Positions 33,596 to 43,219 of a stretch of 53,111 nucleotides of DNA are shown piece after piece (position 1 is the stretch's first letter; each line of letters starts with the position of its first letter). Origin of the DNA: Acidiferrobacteraceae bacterium (lineage in GTDB: Bacteria; Pseudomonadota; Gammaproteobacteria; Arenicellales; UBA868); NCBI GenBank assembly GCA_002724185.1, contig PBOB01000042.1, positions 1 to 53,111 on the forward strand, read 5' to 3'. A program made the translations under genes and the position numbers. The notes under the pieces were generated by a model. The model had not been told where the DNA came from and made no database searches. It saw nothing but the letters and a program-made list of their open reading frames with translations.

Positions 33596-34456
33596 TTAGG
33601 ATTTAATGAGCGGAAAGTATTTTCCTGAAATTGGTTCGCCGATAGCAATACCAACTTCTTCATCGCTGTAGTTATATTCATATCGGCGAGATCCTAGCCA
33701 TATGGTGCCATCGCCAACGTATCGAGCTATAGCGGCACGTCTAGGTGCATCGGTATTGTTTGGGCCAGATGCATGCCACGTCAAAGAGTGATGTAGGGAC
33801 ACTTCGCCAGCACGCATGCTCAATGTTTGAATGTCAAGGCCGGCAGCACTTGGCTCTTCAACAGGTTGAACCCAAGCCGGCCGCTTCTCACTAAGATAAG
33901 CTGTTCCAGTAAGGAAAGAGGCTGGTAAACGTTCTCCTAACAGATGACTGCCAATTGCCATTTGCATGGCCCCATTCTCTAGGTATACGTCATCTAGAGC
34001 AAGCCATACAGTGACAGCGTTAGGTTGCGCAAGAGGCCAATACGGATGGTCTTGATGCCATTTAAGTGTGCCACCTGTTCGAGGCGCTTTGTATAATGCA
34101 TTATCTTCCAATAGTCGCACTTGCCGGGAGCCTATCAACTGGGCGGCCCATTTAGCCAACACTGGATTGAAGCAAAATTCCCGCCATTCCCGATTATGAA
34201 GCCAAAGATTAAAGAGAAATCCAACTTGCTTCCCGGGTTCTGCTCTAGCCTCTTTTTTTGGGGTAGGCCATGCCTCAGGATCAAGTAGGTCATATTCACG
34301 TCCAGCTTGCTGTTCATTATCTCTAGTATGTGCGAGCGATTTACGCATTCGCTCAATCGCTTCAATGGAGAAGAGGCGGCCAGGCAAAATGAAGCCATTT
34401 TGCGAAAATTCGAGAATTTCATCTGCTGTCAATGGGGTTATTCTAGTTGATGGCAT
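33596..34456 (-). CDS. PhyH-family Fe(II)/2-oxoglutarate dioxygenase
   Basis: A 286-residue phytanoyl-CoA-dioxygenase-family protein. The 2-His-1-carboxylate iron site is visible: His134-x-Asp136 (LKWHQDHPYW) and His228 (LTWHASGPN), with Arg239/240 (PRRAAI) as the likely 2-oxoglutarate anchor. Between them is the typical NGAMQMAIGSH segment. Family members hydroxylate small substrates such as ectoine or aminophosphonates. It heads the minus-strand operon and is divergent from the cupin operon. Hydroxylation of an imported compound before amide cleavage or decarboxylation is a reasonable role. Confidence 0.92.
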   Translation of the reverse strand: MPSTRITPLTADEILEFSQNGFILPGRLFSIEAIERMRKSLAHTRDNEQQAGREYDLLDPEAWPTPKKEARAEPGKQVGFLFNLWLHNREWREFCFNPVLAKWAAQLIGSRQVRLLEDNALYKAPRTGGTLKWHQDHPYWPLAQPNAVTVWLALDDVYLENGAMQMAIGSHLLGERLPASFLTGTAYLSEKRPAWVQPVEEPSAAGLDIQTLSMRAGEVSLHHSLTWHASGPNNTDAPRRAAIARYVGDGTIWLGSRRYEYNYSDEEVGIAIGEPISGKYFPLIKS

Positions 34457-34499
34457 AGGACCTATTTGTCTCGGTTAATATTGGAAACGATGGCACTTT

Positions 34500-34519
34500 G
34501 TTGTATATGTATACTACAT
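34500..34519. promoter_or_regulatory. Overlapping inverted repeats in the PhyH/cupin divergent promoter region
   Basis: GTTGTATATGTATACTAC (34500-34517) is an imperfect dyad about TG, and ATGTA-TAC-TACAT (34507-34519) is a perfect 5+5 repeat overlapping it. Both contain TGTATAC, also the core of the palindrome at 7918. It lies in the 116-bp region between oppositely directed operons, 54 bp before the cupin start. Confidence 0.35.
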
Positions 34520-34572
34520 GAAACGCAATCAATCCATTACTTGATGTTTTTTCTTTAAGGCAGGAGGTTAGC

Positions 34573-34971
34573 ATGACTGATCTAAAAGAATATGTAGTTC
34601 GTGCAGATACAACAAAACCCGCAGATTTTTCGGGTACGGCATTCAGCCATTTAGACGTTCGTTGGCTCATTAACGAGGAGCGAAATGGTGCAGCATTGAT
34701 GGGCGTCGGTCAAACTACGTATCCAGGCGGCGGCGGAACCCATGAAATACATTCACATCCTAATGCCGAAGAAGTTGTGATTGTCCAGTCTGGACGTGGT
34801 CGACACTTAGTGGGGGAAATATGGCACGATATCGGCCCTGGAGATGTCGTATTTATACCTCGTGATACTCCTCATGCTGCTGAATCAGTAGGCGACGAAG
34901 ACATGGTTATCTATTGGATGCTCGGTGGCGTTGGGTCGTTTGAAGCAGCCGGGTACAGACAAGAGGTGTAA
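34573..34971 (+). CDS. Cupin-domain protein
   Basis: A 132-residue single cupin starting at ATG 34573 behind AGGAGG. The metal motif is complete: His57, His60 and His62 (GTHEIHSHPNAEE), Glu66/67, and the second motif GDVVFIPRDTPH with His101. Such small cupins act as isomerases, dioxygenases or metal-dependent hydrolases, and some are merely binding proteins. It heads a forward operon with an amidase (next start 3 bp after its stop) and an alpha/beta hydrolase. The substrate is unknown. Confidence 0.9.
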   Translation: MTDLKEYVVRADTTKPADFSGTAFSHLDVRWLINEERNGAALMGVGQTTYPGGGGTHEIHSHPNAEEVVIVQSGRGRHLVGEIWHDIGPGDVVFIPRDTPHAAESVGDEDMVIYWMLGGVGSFEAAGYRQEV

Positions 34972-34974
34972 TTG

Positions 34975-36402
34975 ATGCCAGCCTTGTGGCAATACAGCGC
35001 GTTTGAATTGCGTAAGATCTATCAAGCGAAGAGTGCTACACCTGTTGAAGTTGTTGAGAGCTGTTTCGATCGGATTTCATTAATTGAAGGGCAGGTGGGT
35101 GCGTTTAGAGAGGTCTTTTACGAGCAAGCCATTGTAGATGCGCAACAGCTATCTGCTATTAGTCAGGAGTTTCGTTCTAGTATGCCACTCTATGGCGTTC
35201 CTGTTGCTATCAAAGAGTTATTCGATGTCAAAGATGCATCTGGCTGTTATGGATCAGAGGTTCTAGATAATCGAATAGCAACAAGCGATGCGGAGGTAGT
35301 CCGACGAATTAGAAGCGCGGGCGCTGTGATAATGGGAATGACTAGGGCTCACGAATTTGGGTGGGGAATTACAACCCAACATCGATCTAAAGGAAGTACG
35401 TTTAACCCATGGAACGTTGATCGGGTGCCGGGAGGCTCAAGTGGCGGTTCAGCTGCAGCTGTTGCAGCCGGCATGGTCCCAATTGCGTTGGCGAGCGACA
35501 CAGGTGGATCGATACGAATACCTGCAGCGGTTTGCGGTATTTACGGCATCAAGCCTACATATGGCAGGATTCCTAAGCGCGGCGGGGTGTCGTTAGCTCC
35601 GTCGATGGATCATCCAGGTCCCGTTGCAAGAAATTTAGAAGACCTTGCGCTTGCGCTTAGAGTGATGTCGGGCTTTGACTCGGATGATGCAACGACATTA
35701 ACTGAACCACTGCCAACACTAGATGTCGACTCGACAGATCTCGCAAATGTGACGGTAGGCCAATGCCCAGATCTTCATTTGCGTAAACTTGCTCCCGATT
35801 ATCAAGAACATTTTGATAGAGTCATTCAATGCGTCGCCGCTAATATGGGACGTGTGAAGGAGGTCACCATGGGCGAGGCGGGGCAAATACGACCAACTTT
35901 TGCAACTATACAGATGGCTGAAGCCTATCATGTCCATGCTTGCGAAATGAAGATATATCCGCTTCACGAGGAAAAATATGGAAAAGATGTGCTTGGGCGA
36001 CTGATTCAGGCAAGTAAAGTATCATTAAGCGATTATCTCAAAGCGAATCGTGAGCGCGTGAAATTTGCGCGCGCCTTTGATTCCTTGTTCGAGACCGTTG
36101 ATGTCCTAATAACCCCTATAACAGCGGCAGGTCCTTCTACAATAGGCAGTCCGGATATAGTCGACCACTACGGTGCTCAAACTGAGTTCAGAGATATTTG
36201 CATGGACTACACGGTACCGCAAGACCTACTTGGCCTTCCTACGTGCGCGATTCCTGTCGGATTTGATCGGGAAGGATTACCAGTAGGCATACAAATAACA
36301 GGACCGAAGAAGCGCGAAGATATTGTGTTTCGAGTAGCTTCGGCGCTATCAAAAGCACTAGATTGGCCGAATGACTGGCCGTTGATCAATTCGAGCAGTT
36401 AA
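34975..36402 (+). CDS. Amidase-signature family amidase (second)
   Basis: A 475-residue amidase. I choose ATG 34975 over the adjacent TTG 34972 because AGAGG lies at 34962-34966. The catalytic triad is Lys80 ([11 protein letters not shown]), cis-Ser156 (VPGGSSGGS) and nucleophile Ser179 ([10 protein letters not shown]), all conserved. The C-terminal [16 protein letters not shown] is typical. It hydrolyses an amide in the cytosol. The cupin, a second amidase-type activity and the alpha/beta hydrolase together suggest stepwise breakdown of one compound. Its triad segments are closer to the canonical GatA-like consensus than those of the amidase at 14884. Confidence 0.93.
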   Translation: MPALWQYSAFELRKIYQAKSATPVEVVESCFDRISLIEGQVGAFREVFYEQAIVDAQQLSAISQEFRSSMPLYGVPVAIKELFDVKDASGCYGSEVLDNRIATSDAEVVRRIRSAGAVIMGMTRAHEFGWGITTQHRSKGSTFNPWNVDRVPGGSSGGSAAAVAAGMVPIALASDTGGSIRIPAAVCGIYGIKPTYGRIPKRGGVSLAPSMDHPGPVARNLEDLALALRVMSGFDSDDATTLTEPLPTLDVDSTDLANVTVGQCPDLHLRKLAPDYQEHFDRVIQCVAANMGRVKEVTMGEAGQIRPTFATIQMAEAYHVHACEMKIYPLHEEKYGKDVLGRLIQASKVSLSDYLKANRERVKFARAFDSLFETVDVLITPITAAGPSTIGSPDIVDHYGAQTEFRDICMDYTVPQDLLGLPTCAIPVGFDREGLPVGIQITGPKKREDIVFRVASALSKALDWPNDWPLINSSS

Positions 36403-36436
36403 TGCAATGTTGTAAATTGAGTTTGAGGAGAGAACT

Positions 36437-37243
36437 ATGCCATCAATACAAATTTCAACTGGTATTTCTGTCTACTATGAGTGGCACGGAGAACATGACG
36501 GTATTCCAGTAGTGTTTATTCGTGGCACCGGCGCGGATTCATCACGTTGGATGCCACAAGTTAACGAGTACAAGAATATATATCGAACGCTTATTTTTGA
36601 TAATCGCGGAGTTGGAAAAAGTGATTCGCCAAATGGCCCCTATAGTGTCAAGATGATGGCTGATGATACGGTAGCTCTGCTGGATGCACTTGAAATAGCT
36701 ACTTGCCATTTGTCAGGCTTATCTTTAGGTGCAGCTATAGGTGCGCAGATTGCTATTGATTCGCCTGAGCGACTTGCAACGCTGCAGCTGCATGGCGGAT
36801 GGGCAAAAACTCACGGATACGCAAAGATGTATTTGGGGATGCTAGGTAGATGGCTAGAGGAGGGCGGCCTCGACCTCTATTATGATGCGGCTCTGCTGTA
36901 TCTCTTCCCTCCCGACTTCATCACTAACAATTATGAGCAGATCATGTCAGTGCTTGAGAACATGAAGAAGAACTCCTCACCGATTGAAGGGATGCGAGGT
37001 CAGCTTGACGCAAACATGACTCATGATATCTCGGATGATTTGGATAAAATATCTGCTCCTACATTGATTACGGTAGGTGAGAATGATATGTGCCTTCCTC
37101 CGAGCTATTCCCGCGAGCTAGCAGATGGCATAAAGAATTCAGAACTTGTAATTTTTCCTGGCGGTTCCCATCTGTTTGGAATTCAAGATCCAACAACATT
37201 CAATAAAGTCACGCTGGAGTGGCTCTCACGAGCCTATGAGTAG
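36437..37243 (+). CDS. Alpha/beta-fold hydrolase
   Basis: A 268-residue alpha/beta hydrolase starting at ATG 36437 behind GAGGAGAG. The triad is nucleophile Ser96 (LSGLSLGAA), Asp217 (VGENDMCLPP) and His245 (PGGSHLFG); the oxyanion segment is FIRGTGADSSRW near residue 28. Relatives include 3-oxoadipate enol-lactonase and small ester, lactone or amide hydrolases. It follows the amidase by 34 bp. A 225-bp gap and a candidate promoter separate it from the binding-protein gene downstream, so it probably ends this transcript. Confidence 0.92.
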   Translation: MPSIQISTGISVYYEWHGEHDGIPVVFIRGTGADSSRWMPQVNEYKNIYRTLIFDNRGVGKSDSPNGPYSVKMMADDTVALLDALEIATCHLSGLSLGAAIGAQIAIDSPERLATLQLHGGWAKTHGYAKMYLGMLGRWLEEGGLDLYYDAALLYLFPPDFITNNYEQIMSVLENMKKNSSPIEGMRGQLDANMTHDISDDLDKISAPTLITVGENDMCLPPSYSRELADGIKNSELVIFPGGSHLFGIQDPTTFNKVTLEWLSRAYE

Positions 37244-37326
37244 CAGCTCTTGTGTATCCGCGTCTATATAACATTGATGATCTGGGTCGGAAATTGCGCA
37301 AAAATACGCGACAACGTATATCTTAA

Positions 37327-37356
37327 TTGACAAATTTAGATTGCTGTGTCTTAAAT
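37327..37356 (+). promoter_or_regulatory. Candidate sigma-70 promoter for the dimethylformamidase/ABC operon
   Basis: TTGACA (37327-37332, perfect -35), an 18-nt spacer and TTAAAT (37351-37356, 4 of 6 for the -10). It would give a leader of roughly 105 nt before ATG 37469 of the binding-protein gene. Confidence 0.45.
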
Positions 37357-37468
37357 GGAGTATTGGGCTATGCATATCCAGAGATGTGCCGTAGCAATTA
37401 TGGGGCGAAGCTCACTGGCAGTATGCATTTCAGATTACTTGAAATTTAGCATTAGGAGGAGAAAATAT

Positions 37469-38743
37469 ATGTTGAACGTTACTAAGTTAATCCGCCATTT
37501 ATTTATTTCGACGGCCGCTGCCTGTTTGCTCGGGGTAGCAGCCATCGGTAACATCGCTCAAGCAGGCGAATTCGATGGTGTGAAGATTAAATTTGCAAAA
37601 GCTCCTCACGGAGCGGACGAAATTGCTCTCATGGAAGAGTGGTTGGCACCATTCAAAGCAGAGACGGGCATGGAAATCGAACATATTGTGATTCCATGGG
37701 GCGAGCTTGAGGCCTTGTACTCGGCTAACTTTGCGGGGTCAGATGTATATGATGTGACGTATCAAACTAGCACTCATTTAAATCTTTTTGGAGCGCGTGG
37801 TGCCTTTAGTGATCTGCATGCGCACTTCAATGGCGCCGACTACGCTAGTGAGCGTGCTCTTTTCCCCGATAATATCGTTAATCCGAGTTACTATGGTGAT
37901 GAGCTATATGGCATCCCCGCAGTAATTGGCACAATTGTCATGTACGTCAACTTGGACATGCTGGAAGCCGCTGGGCTCTCAATTCCAACGAATAATGAAG
38001 AATTGATGGCCACCGCAAAGGCGGTCCAAAATCCGCCGGAAGTGTGGGGCTTCAACTCTCCAAGTACCGTTAAGGATTACGGATGGTATTGGTTCTATAA
38101 TATGATTCATAACTACGGCGGCGATATGGTATCGGATGACATGGAGACCGCAACTTTTGATTCACCAGCTGTTCGTAGTGCGCTACAGTTTGCAGTTGAT
38201 TTGCGGTGCACTGATAAAGTGCAACCTCCGTTAGGACAATACGATCGCGAAGCAGCATTGTCTCTTTTCAAAGCTGGAAAGTTGGCAATGATGGTCGAAG
38301 AGCCGAGCCGAGTTATCCCTCTAGAGGCCGAAGGCCTACCATTTAACTGGACAATCGTTCAACCAGTTGGAGCAGCGGGCGGAAAACAAACTCAGTTCTC
38401 CACAACGGGATACTATGCTGTTGCTGCTAAGAGCAAGGAGCAGGAAGCTGCATGGGCTTTAACACAATATCTAGTTGGGACTGAATTTGCTACTAAGTTC
38501 AACAATCATTACGGATTTGTAGGCACCCGAAGTGATGTCGACTCAAGCGGTGGGAATAAACTCCTGCAAGACAACTTTGAGTGGGCTATGACAACCTGGG
38601 ACGGGCTATTGCCGCATCCGAAAATTGCACAAATGCTAGATGAATTCGGTAAGGCTCTCGAGGCCGTAACCACCTGTACCGTTTCGATTGATGAACAGGT
38701 AGCAGACACTCAGGATCGTATGGAGAAAATTTTAGCTCGATAG
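37469..38743 (+). CDS. Family-1 (sugar-type) ABC substrate-binding protein
   Basis: A 424-residue secreted binding protein. ATG 37469 is set by AGGAGG at 37454-37459 and by the signal peptide that begins there (basic start, then LFISTAAACLLGVAAIGNIAQA, cleavage after AQA about residue 32). The longer frame from 37355 lacks a signal sequence at its start. The mature protein has the SBP_bac_1 pattern: EWLAPFKAETGMEIEHIVIPWGEL, GIPAVIGTIVMYVNLDMLEAAG and a late GYYAVAAKSKEQEAAWAL. It delivers a solute to the permeases at 41274-43183. The neighbouring hydrolases suggest an N-containing compound rather than a sugar. Confidence 0.93.
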   Translation: MLNVTKLIRHLFISTAAACLLGVAAIGNIAQAGEFDGVKIKFAKAPHGADEIALMEEWLAPFKAETGMEIEHIVIPWGELEALYSANFAGSDVYDVTYQTSTHLNLFGARGAFSDLHAHFNGADYASERALFPDNIVNPSYYGDELYGIPAVIGTIVMYVNLDMLEAAGLSIPTNNEELMATAKAVQNPPEVWGFNSPSTVKDYGWYWFYNMIHNYGGDMVSDDMETATFDSPAVRSALQFAVDLRCTDKVQPPLGQYDREAALSLFKAGKLAMMVEEPSRVIPLEAEGLPFNWTIVQPVGAAGGKQTQFSTTGYYAVAAKSKEQEAAWALTQYLVGTEFATKFNNHYGFVGTRSDVDSSGGNKLLQDNFEWAMTTWDGLLPHPKIAQMLDEFGKALEAVTTCTVSIDEQVADTQDRMEKILAR

Positions 38744-38811
38744 TAGTTGGAGCTGTTTATATTGCTAACTGCGATATTTTGTTGTAATTGGAGTTAGCGT
38801 GTAACTTAAGC

Positions 38812-38850
38812 AACGACCCTGTAGGACTTCCTGCAGGGTCGTTCTTTCTT
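38812..38850 (+). terminator. Strong intrinsic terminator/attenuator after the binding-protein gene
   Basis: A 14-bp stem: AACGACCCTGTAGG (38812-38825) pairs with CCTGCAGGGTCGTT (38830-38843) with one G-T pair and loop ACTT, followed by TCTTTCTT. It lies between the binding-protein gene and the dimethylformamidase-like gene on the same strand. The long open frame that crosses it is therefore unlikely to be coding there. Confidence 0.8.
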
Positions 38851-38922
38851 GCTACAAGGGGTGTTGCAGAGTGCGGTTTATCGGATATTGAAGATAGAGT
38901 CCAAACTAGTCGGAGCATCATT

Positions 38923-41193
38923 ATGACGAGCGATCTAACCATTCGAGGTAACAAGCGATCTGAGCTTATTGGATATGCTGCGCCAATGGTGACTCATCCT
39001 GGCGACAATATCGATTTCATGGTGAGTACAGAGTTCGCAGAATATGAATCGAAGCTAGTGCGTCTAATTCACGGCGATGAAAATCCAGACGGACCCGGGT
39101 TTAAAGCAGAAGTAATAGACGGCTTCTCTGCTTGCCATAAAGGCTATCATCAGACTACCTATCCAGGCTCCTTCATCTATGCGGAACCGAACGAGCAACC
39201 TCGATTTAACAACGGGCTATCGATTCAGGGTTGGATACTGCCAACAAAGCCGAGCGCCGGTAACCTCCAAGCAATTGTTGCACAACAAGCTAATAATTCT
39301 GGGTTTGGATTGTACCTGGGCCCCGATGGGCATCTGGTTTTCTGCTGCAGCCTTGAAGACGAGAACGTTGAAATATCGACAGATTGTGCTTTAGAGCAAG
39401 GCCAGTGGTATTTTGTTGCAGGTATTTTGGATCGAGAAAGACAACGTGTAACCGTAATTCAACGTCAGTGTGGCAGGTGGCCAAATGCCGAAGCCGATAA
39501 CACGGCAATCGGTAGGATCTCAAAAGGTAAATTACTGAACTCCAATACTCCAATCACAATTGCAGCAGCTGGTATCACTGATACTGATAGTTTCAAACCA
39601 CTGAGATGTTTTAACGGCAAAATCGAGAGCCCACGAATATTTTCACGAGCGATTACATTAGATGAAGTTAACTATTTAGTATCGGGAAACGAGCCAGATC
39701 AATTACCCGGGCTTATTGCTGCATGGGATTTTTCTAAAACCGCATCTAGCAGCACTGATATTCAAGACATTTCACAGAGCAAGATGCATGGCAAAGTAGT
39801 AAATTTCCCAATGCGCGGTTTATCTGGGCATAATTGGACTGGGCAATTTTTATCACGAAAAGATGCGCCACAGCAGTACGGAAGCATTCATTTTCATGAT
39901 GACGATGTCGAGGATATGCGATGGGATAAAAGTTTTACTTGGAGTCTGGCCGATGATCTTAGAAGTGGGATTTATGCCGCATATATTAAAGCTGGCGACG
40001 AAGAAGATTATATTCCGTTTTTTGTGTCTGATCGGAAGGCCAAGGAGAAAATAGCGTTCCTCGTTCCTACAATGACTTATCTAGCTTATGCCAACGAACG
40101 GGTATTGTTCGGTGGTATCGATTTTAGCGGATTAACGGATATTCCTATTGTTGTAGATCCATATGATGCGTTTCTTGGTGATAATCTCTCAGAATATGGC
40201 GGCTCGATTTATGACGTGCACTCAGACGGCAGCGGTATCTGCTATTCAACCGCTCGCAGGCCTATTGTCAATTTACGTCCAAAGCACCGCCACTGGGTGC
40301 ATAGCTGCCCAAGAAAGCTACCATTCGACCTCTATCTCGTTGACTGGCTCGAAGAAAAAGGCTTCTCTTACGACATCATTACAGACCATGATTTGCATGA
40401 TAAAGGCCAAGAGTTATTAGAGAGCTACGAAGTTGTTTTGACGGGCAGTCATCCAGAGTATTGGACTTCCTCTATGCTAGATGGCGTCAATGATTATATG
40501 GATAGTGGTGGGAAATTAATGTATCTAGGTGGTAATGGCTTTTATTGGGTGACCTCTGTTGATCCGGAGCGGGATTATATTATTGAGGTCAGGCGTGGAT
40601 ACGCAGGATCCCGTGCCTGGCCATCTCATGTCGGCGAGCTAGAACACGCATCAAACGGAGAGGTTGGTGGTATATGGCGCCATCTCGGACGGTCTCCAAA
40701 TGCGCTAGTCGGTGTTGGATTTGCTGCACAGGGATGGGACTCAAAGGCGCCTGGCTATAAACGCCTAGCTGCAAGCTATAAGCCTGAGGTCCAGTTTATT
40801 TTTAATGGAATCAAAGATAATGAGATTATTGGAGACTTTGGTCTTGTGATGTCCGGCGCCGCTGGCGACGAGGTGGATCGTGTTGATTCTGCCCTAGGAA
40901 CGCCGCCGCAAGCTATCAGATTGGCAACATCCGAAGGCATGCACAGCGCATATTATTTAGTGTGTCACGAAGATATGATGGTTACAATGCCAACGATTGA
41001 CGGAACAAATAACCCGAACGTACGTGCAGATATGGTCTACTACCCAACACAAAATGGCGGAGCGGTATTCTCAGTTGGTTCCATTAATTGGCTGGGCAGT
41101 TTGTCCCACAATGGGTATGATAATAACGTCTCGAAGATTACTGAAAATGTGTTACGAAACTTCATAGAGATTGACTCACAGGATAATCGTTAG
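38923..41193 (+). CDS. N,N-dimethylformamidase large-subunit (DmfA2) homologue
   Basis: A 756-residue protein from ATG 38923 (CGGAG at 38911-38915). The frame is open to 38788, but that extension runs through the terminator hairpin. Length is close to the roughly 760 residues of dimethylformamidase beta subunits. Layout: an N-terminal beta region (1-95), a LamG/ConA-like insert (about 96-250), then the catalytic domain. DMFase uses a mononuclear iron held by two Tyr and one Glu; Tyr389 (YLAYANER), Tyr430 (GGSIYDVHSDG) and Glu512 (GSHPEYW) fit in order and spacing. The enzyme hydrolyses N,N-dimethylformamide to dimethylamine and formate. No small subunit (DmfA1) is visible, so substrate may differ. 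It lies inside an ABC-importer operon. Confidence 0.87.
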   Translation: MTSDLTIRGNKRSELIGYAAPMVTHPGDNIDFMVSTEFAEYESKLVRLIHGDENPDGPGFKAEVIDGFSACHKGYHQTTYPGSFIYAEPNEQPRFNNGLSIQGWILPTKPSAGNLQAIVAQQANNSGFGLYLGPDGHLVFCCSLEDENVEISTDCALEQGQWYFVAGILDRERQRVTVIQRQCGRWPNAEADNTAIGRISKGKLLNSNTPITIAAAGITDTDSFKPLRCFNGKIESPRIFSRAITLDEVNYLVSGNEPDQLPGLIAAWDFSKTASSSTDIQDISQSKMHGKVVNFPMRGLSGHNWTGQFLSRKDAPQQYGSIHFHDDDVEDMRWDKSFTWSLADDLRSGIYAAYIKAGDEEDYIPFFVSDRKAKEKIAFLVPTMTYLAYANERVLFGGIDFSGLTDIPIVVDPYDAFLGDNLSEYGGSIYDVHSDGSGICYSTARRPIVNLRPKHRHWVHSCPRKLPFDLYLVDWLEEKGFSYDIITDHDLHDKGQELLESYEVVLTGSHPEYWTSSMLDGVNDYMDSGGKLMYLGGNGFYWVTSVDPERDYIIEVRRGYAGSRAWPSHVGELEHASNGEVGGIWRHLGRSPNALVGVGFAAQGWDSKAPGYKRLAASYKPEVQFIFNGIKDNEIIGDFGLVMSGAAGDEVDRVDSALGTPPQAIRLATSEGMHSAYYLVCHEDMMVTMPTIDGTNNPNVRADMVYYPTQNGGAVFSVGSINWLGSLSHNGYDNNVSKITENVLRNFIEIDSQDNR

Positions 41194-41273
41194 GCTCTCT
41201 ATACCGTACGAATAACGATCAGAAAGAAAAAACTCATACTTTTAAACAATAAGAGGCCTTTGGCGCATAGTTA

Positions 41274-42254
41274 ATGAGCAAATCCCCGGATTATTTTAAT
41301 AGTGGAGTTCCAACAGGCCAGGAGGCGTGGGCTAAACTAGAGCTAAGCTCGCAAGAGTATCGCAAGAATGCCAGTCGCTACCGGCTTCGATATTTGACAC
41401 GTGCATCAGGCTTCCTGGCGCCCTATATGATACTGTGGCTCGCCTTCCTCGCGATTCCTGTTGGGTGGGCCATATTTCTAAGCTTTAATGATGGTGGCGT
41501 GCTTGACCCACGCTATTGGGTGGGTTTTGACAACTGGGCGCGCACGTTCGATGATTCTGAACTTACTCAGGTTGTTATAAATACAAGCCTCTTTGTAGTT
41601 CTCGCAATTACGATTGTCTTTGGACTGGCAATCTTCTTGGCCTCGCTTATCAACAATCATCGGCGTGGTGAAAACTTCTTCAAAGTGACGTTGTATTTTC
41701 CATTGCTGGCTCCACCAATTTTAGGGGCAATGATATGGCACTTTATGCTGCATTTTGACTTTGGAATCGTTAATCTTATTACAAGAGGTCTTTTTGGTTG
41801 GGAGGGTGTTAATTTTCTCGGCAAAAACCCAACAGCCTTATTTGCGATTATCGCTGTTGAGATATGGAGAGGACTTGGATTCTGGGTTCTGTTTTATCTT
41901 GCTGGCCTCCAGAGCGTGCCCGGCGAGCTGTTAGAAGCAGCAAAACTAGATGGGGCCCGTGGCTTGCGTCGCTTTATTAGAATTAGCGTCCCAGTATTGA
42001 GGCCTCTCTTCTTATTCGCGCTTGTAATTGCGATCATAATGAATTTTCAACTGTTTGATTCCGTTAAGATCCTGACTGATGGCGGGCCAAGAATGGGTAC
42101 TGCAACTATTGTCTGGTTTATATATAGGAGAATGTTCGCATTTCAGGATACTGGTCTTGCGTTTTCAGCAAGCGTAGGTTTACTTATTGGCACTATGCTT
42201 TTAACTCTTTTATGTTTTTGGCTTTTAGGCCGTGGAAGAAAGAGGGAAAGTTAA
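41274..42254 (+). CDS. ABC sugar-type transporter permease (MalF/UgpA-like)
   Basis: A 326-residue inner-membrane permease with a 45-residue cytoplasmic N-terminus, then six predicted membrane helices: ASGFLAPYMILWLAFLAIPVG, FVVLAITIVFGLAIFLASLI and others. The EAA loop reads ELLEAAKLDGARGLRRFIRI, and the FDSVKILTDGGP segment before the last helix is typical. It pairs with the MalG-like permease encoded next (start 6 bp after its stop). It begins 80 bp after the dimethylformamidase-like gene. Confidence 0.95.
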   Translation: MSKSPDYFNSGVPTGQEAWAKLELSSQEYRKNASRYRLRYLTRASGFLAPYMILWLAFLAIPVGWAIFLSFNDGGVLDPRYWVGFDNWARTFDDSELTQVVINTSLFVVLAITIVFGLAIFLASLINNHRRGENFFKVTLYFPLLAPPILGAMIWHFMLHFDFGIVNLITRGLFGWEGVNFLGKNPTALFAIIAVEIWRGLGFWVLFYLAGLQSVPGELLEAAKLDGARGLRRFIRISVPVLRPLFLFALVIAIIMNFQLFDSVKILTDGGPRMGTATIVWFIYRRMFAFQDTGLAFSASVGLLIGTMLLTLLCFWLLGRGRKRES

Positions 42255-42259
42255 ACTAC

Positions 42260-43183
42260 ATGGACGCAGTTAGACCAAAAGAATCGCTGAAATCTAGCCC
42301 CTCATATGCGCGAGGTAAGTCGCGGTATATATTTGCTAATCGATTTAGAGCGCTATTTGCCTATTTGGTTCTGCTCTTTTTTGTTGCCTTTGCGGTAGGC
42401 CCAGTTTTATATCTTATTTCCCCAGCGCTTCGAGACAGCATATCATTGTTTGATTACCCTCCAAAGATTATCCCGGACGAACCAACACTTGATAATTTTC
42501 GCTTCCTGTTTGACAGTACGAGATATTTGAGTTGGGCGCTTAATACGATAATTTATGCTGCAGGGACAACGATCATATCACTCTTCACAAATGTGTTAGC
42601 TGGATATGCGTTCGCCAGATTGCAGTTCCCTGGTCGAAATCTCCTGTTTTTTCTGGTACTGAGCACGTTAATGGTTCCCGTTGCAGCTGTATTAGCGCCA
42701 ACTTATCTCATGGTTCGTGAGATTGGCGAGTTACCAATAATTGGTCGACCGTTCTTTGGGCTTGACACGTATTTAGGGTTAATTTTGCCATGTACAGTAT
42801 CACCCTTGGGTGTCTTTATGATGAGGCAGTTTATTTCGACTCTTCCAGTTGGCTTGTACGAAGCTGCACGTTTGGATGGAGCATCGGAATGGCGAATTTT
42901 ATTCAAGATTGTTCTACCCTTAATAAAACCCGCCTTAGTTGTTCTTGGAATATTTGTATTTATGATTACCTGGGCAAATTTCCTTTGGCCGCTTGTAGCA
43001 GCTAGTGGCGATGACTATCGAGTTCTGACTGTCGGTATAGCGTCACTTAAAGGCCAATTTGTAACTCATTGGGGCGTTCTAGCGGCGGCATCTCTAATGA
43101 CTCTGATTCCTGTCACAATTGTGTTTCTCTTTTTTCAAAAGTGGTTTGTTCAAGCATCTATGGCAGGAGCACTAAAGCAATGA
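42260..43183 (+). CDS. ABC sugar-type transporter permease (MalG/UgpE-like)
   Basis: A 307-residue permease from ATG 42260, 6 bp after the stop codon of the first permease; the longer frame from 42212 would overlap it and has no better start site. It shows six helices and the EAA loop GLYEAARLDGASEWRILFKIV. The FRFLFDSTRYLSWALNTIIYAAGTT segment is family-typical. With the MalF-like partner it forms the membrane channel for the solute delivered by the binding protein at 37469. Confidence 0.94.
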   Translation: MDAVRPKESLKSSPSYARGKSRYIFANRFRALFAYLVLLFFVAFAVGPVLYLISPALRDSISLFDYPPKIIPDEPTLDNFRFLFDSTRYLSWALNTIIYAAGTTIISLFTNVLAGYAFARLQFPGRNLLFFLVLSTLMVPVAAVLAPTYLMVREIGELPIIGRPFFGLDTYLGLILPCTVSPLGVFMMRQFISTLPVGLYEAARLDGASEWRILFKIVLPLIKPALVVLGIFVFMITWANFLWPLVAASGDDYRVLTVGIASLKGQFVTHWGVLAAASLMTLIPVTIVFLFFQKWFVQASMAGALKQ

Positions 43184-43219
43184 TTATGTATAGATTACCG
43201 ACAAAAGGGGTAACTACTA

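Noticed and set aside
37355..37468. Longer start for the family-1 binding protein
   Set aside because: It would place a non-hydrophobic segment before the signal peptide; AGGAGG and the signal sequence both support ATG 37469.
38788..38922. Open extension upstream of the DMFase-like start
   Set aside because: It passes through a 14-bp terminator hairpin and has no similarity to the family; ATG 38923 has its own Shine-Dalgarno sequence.
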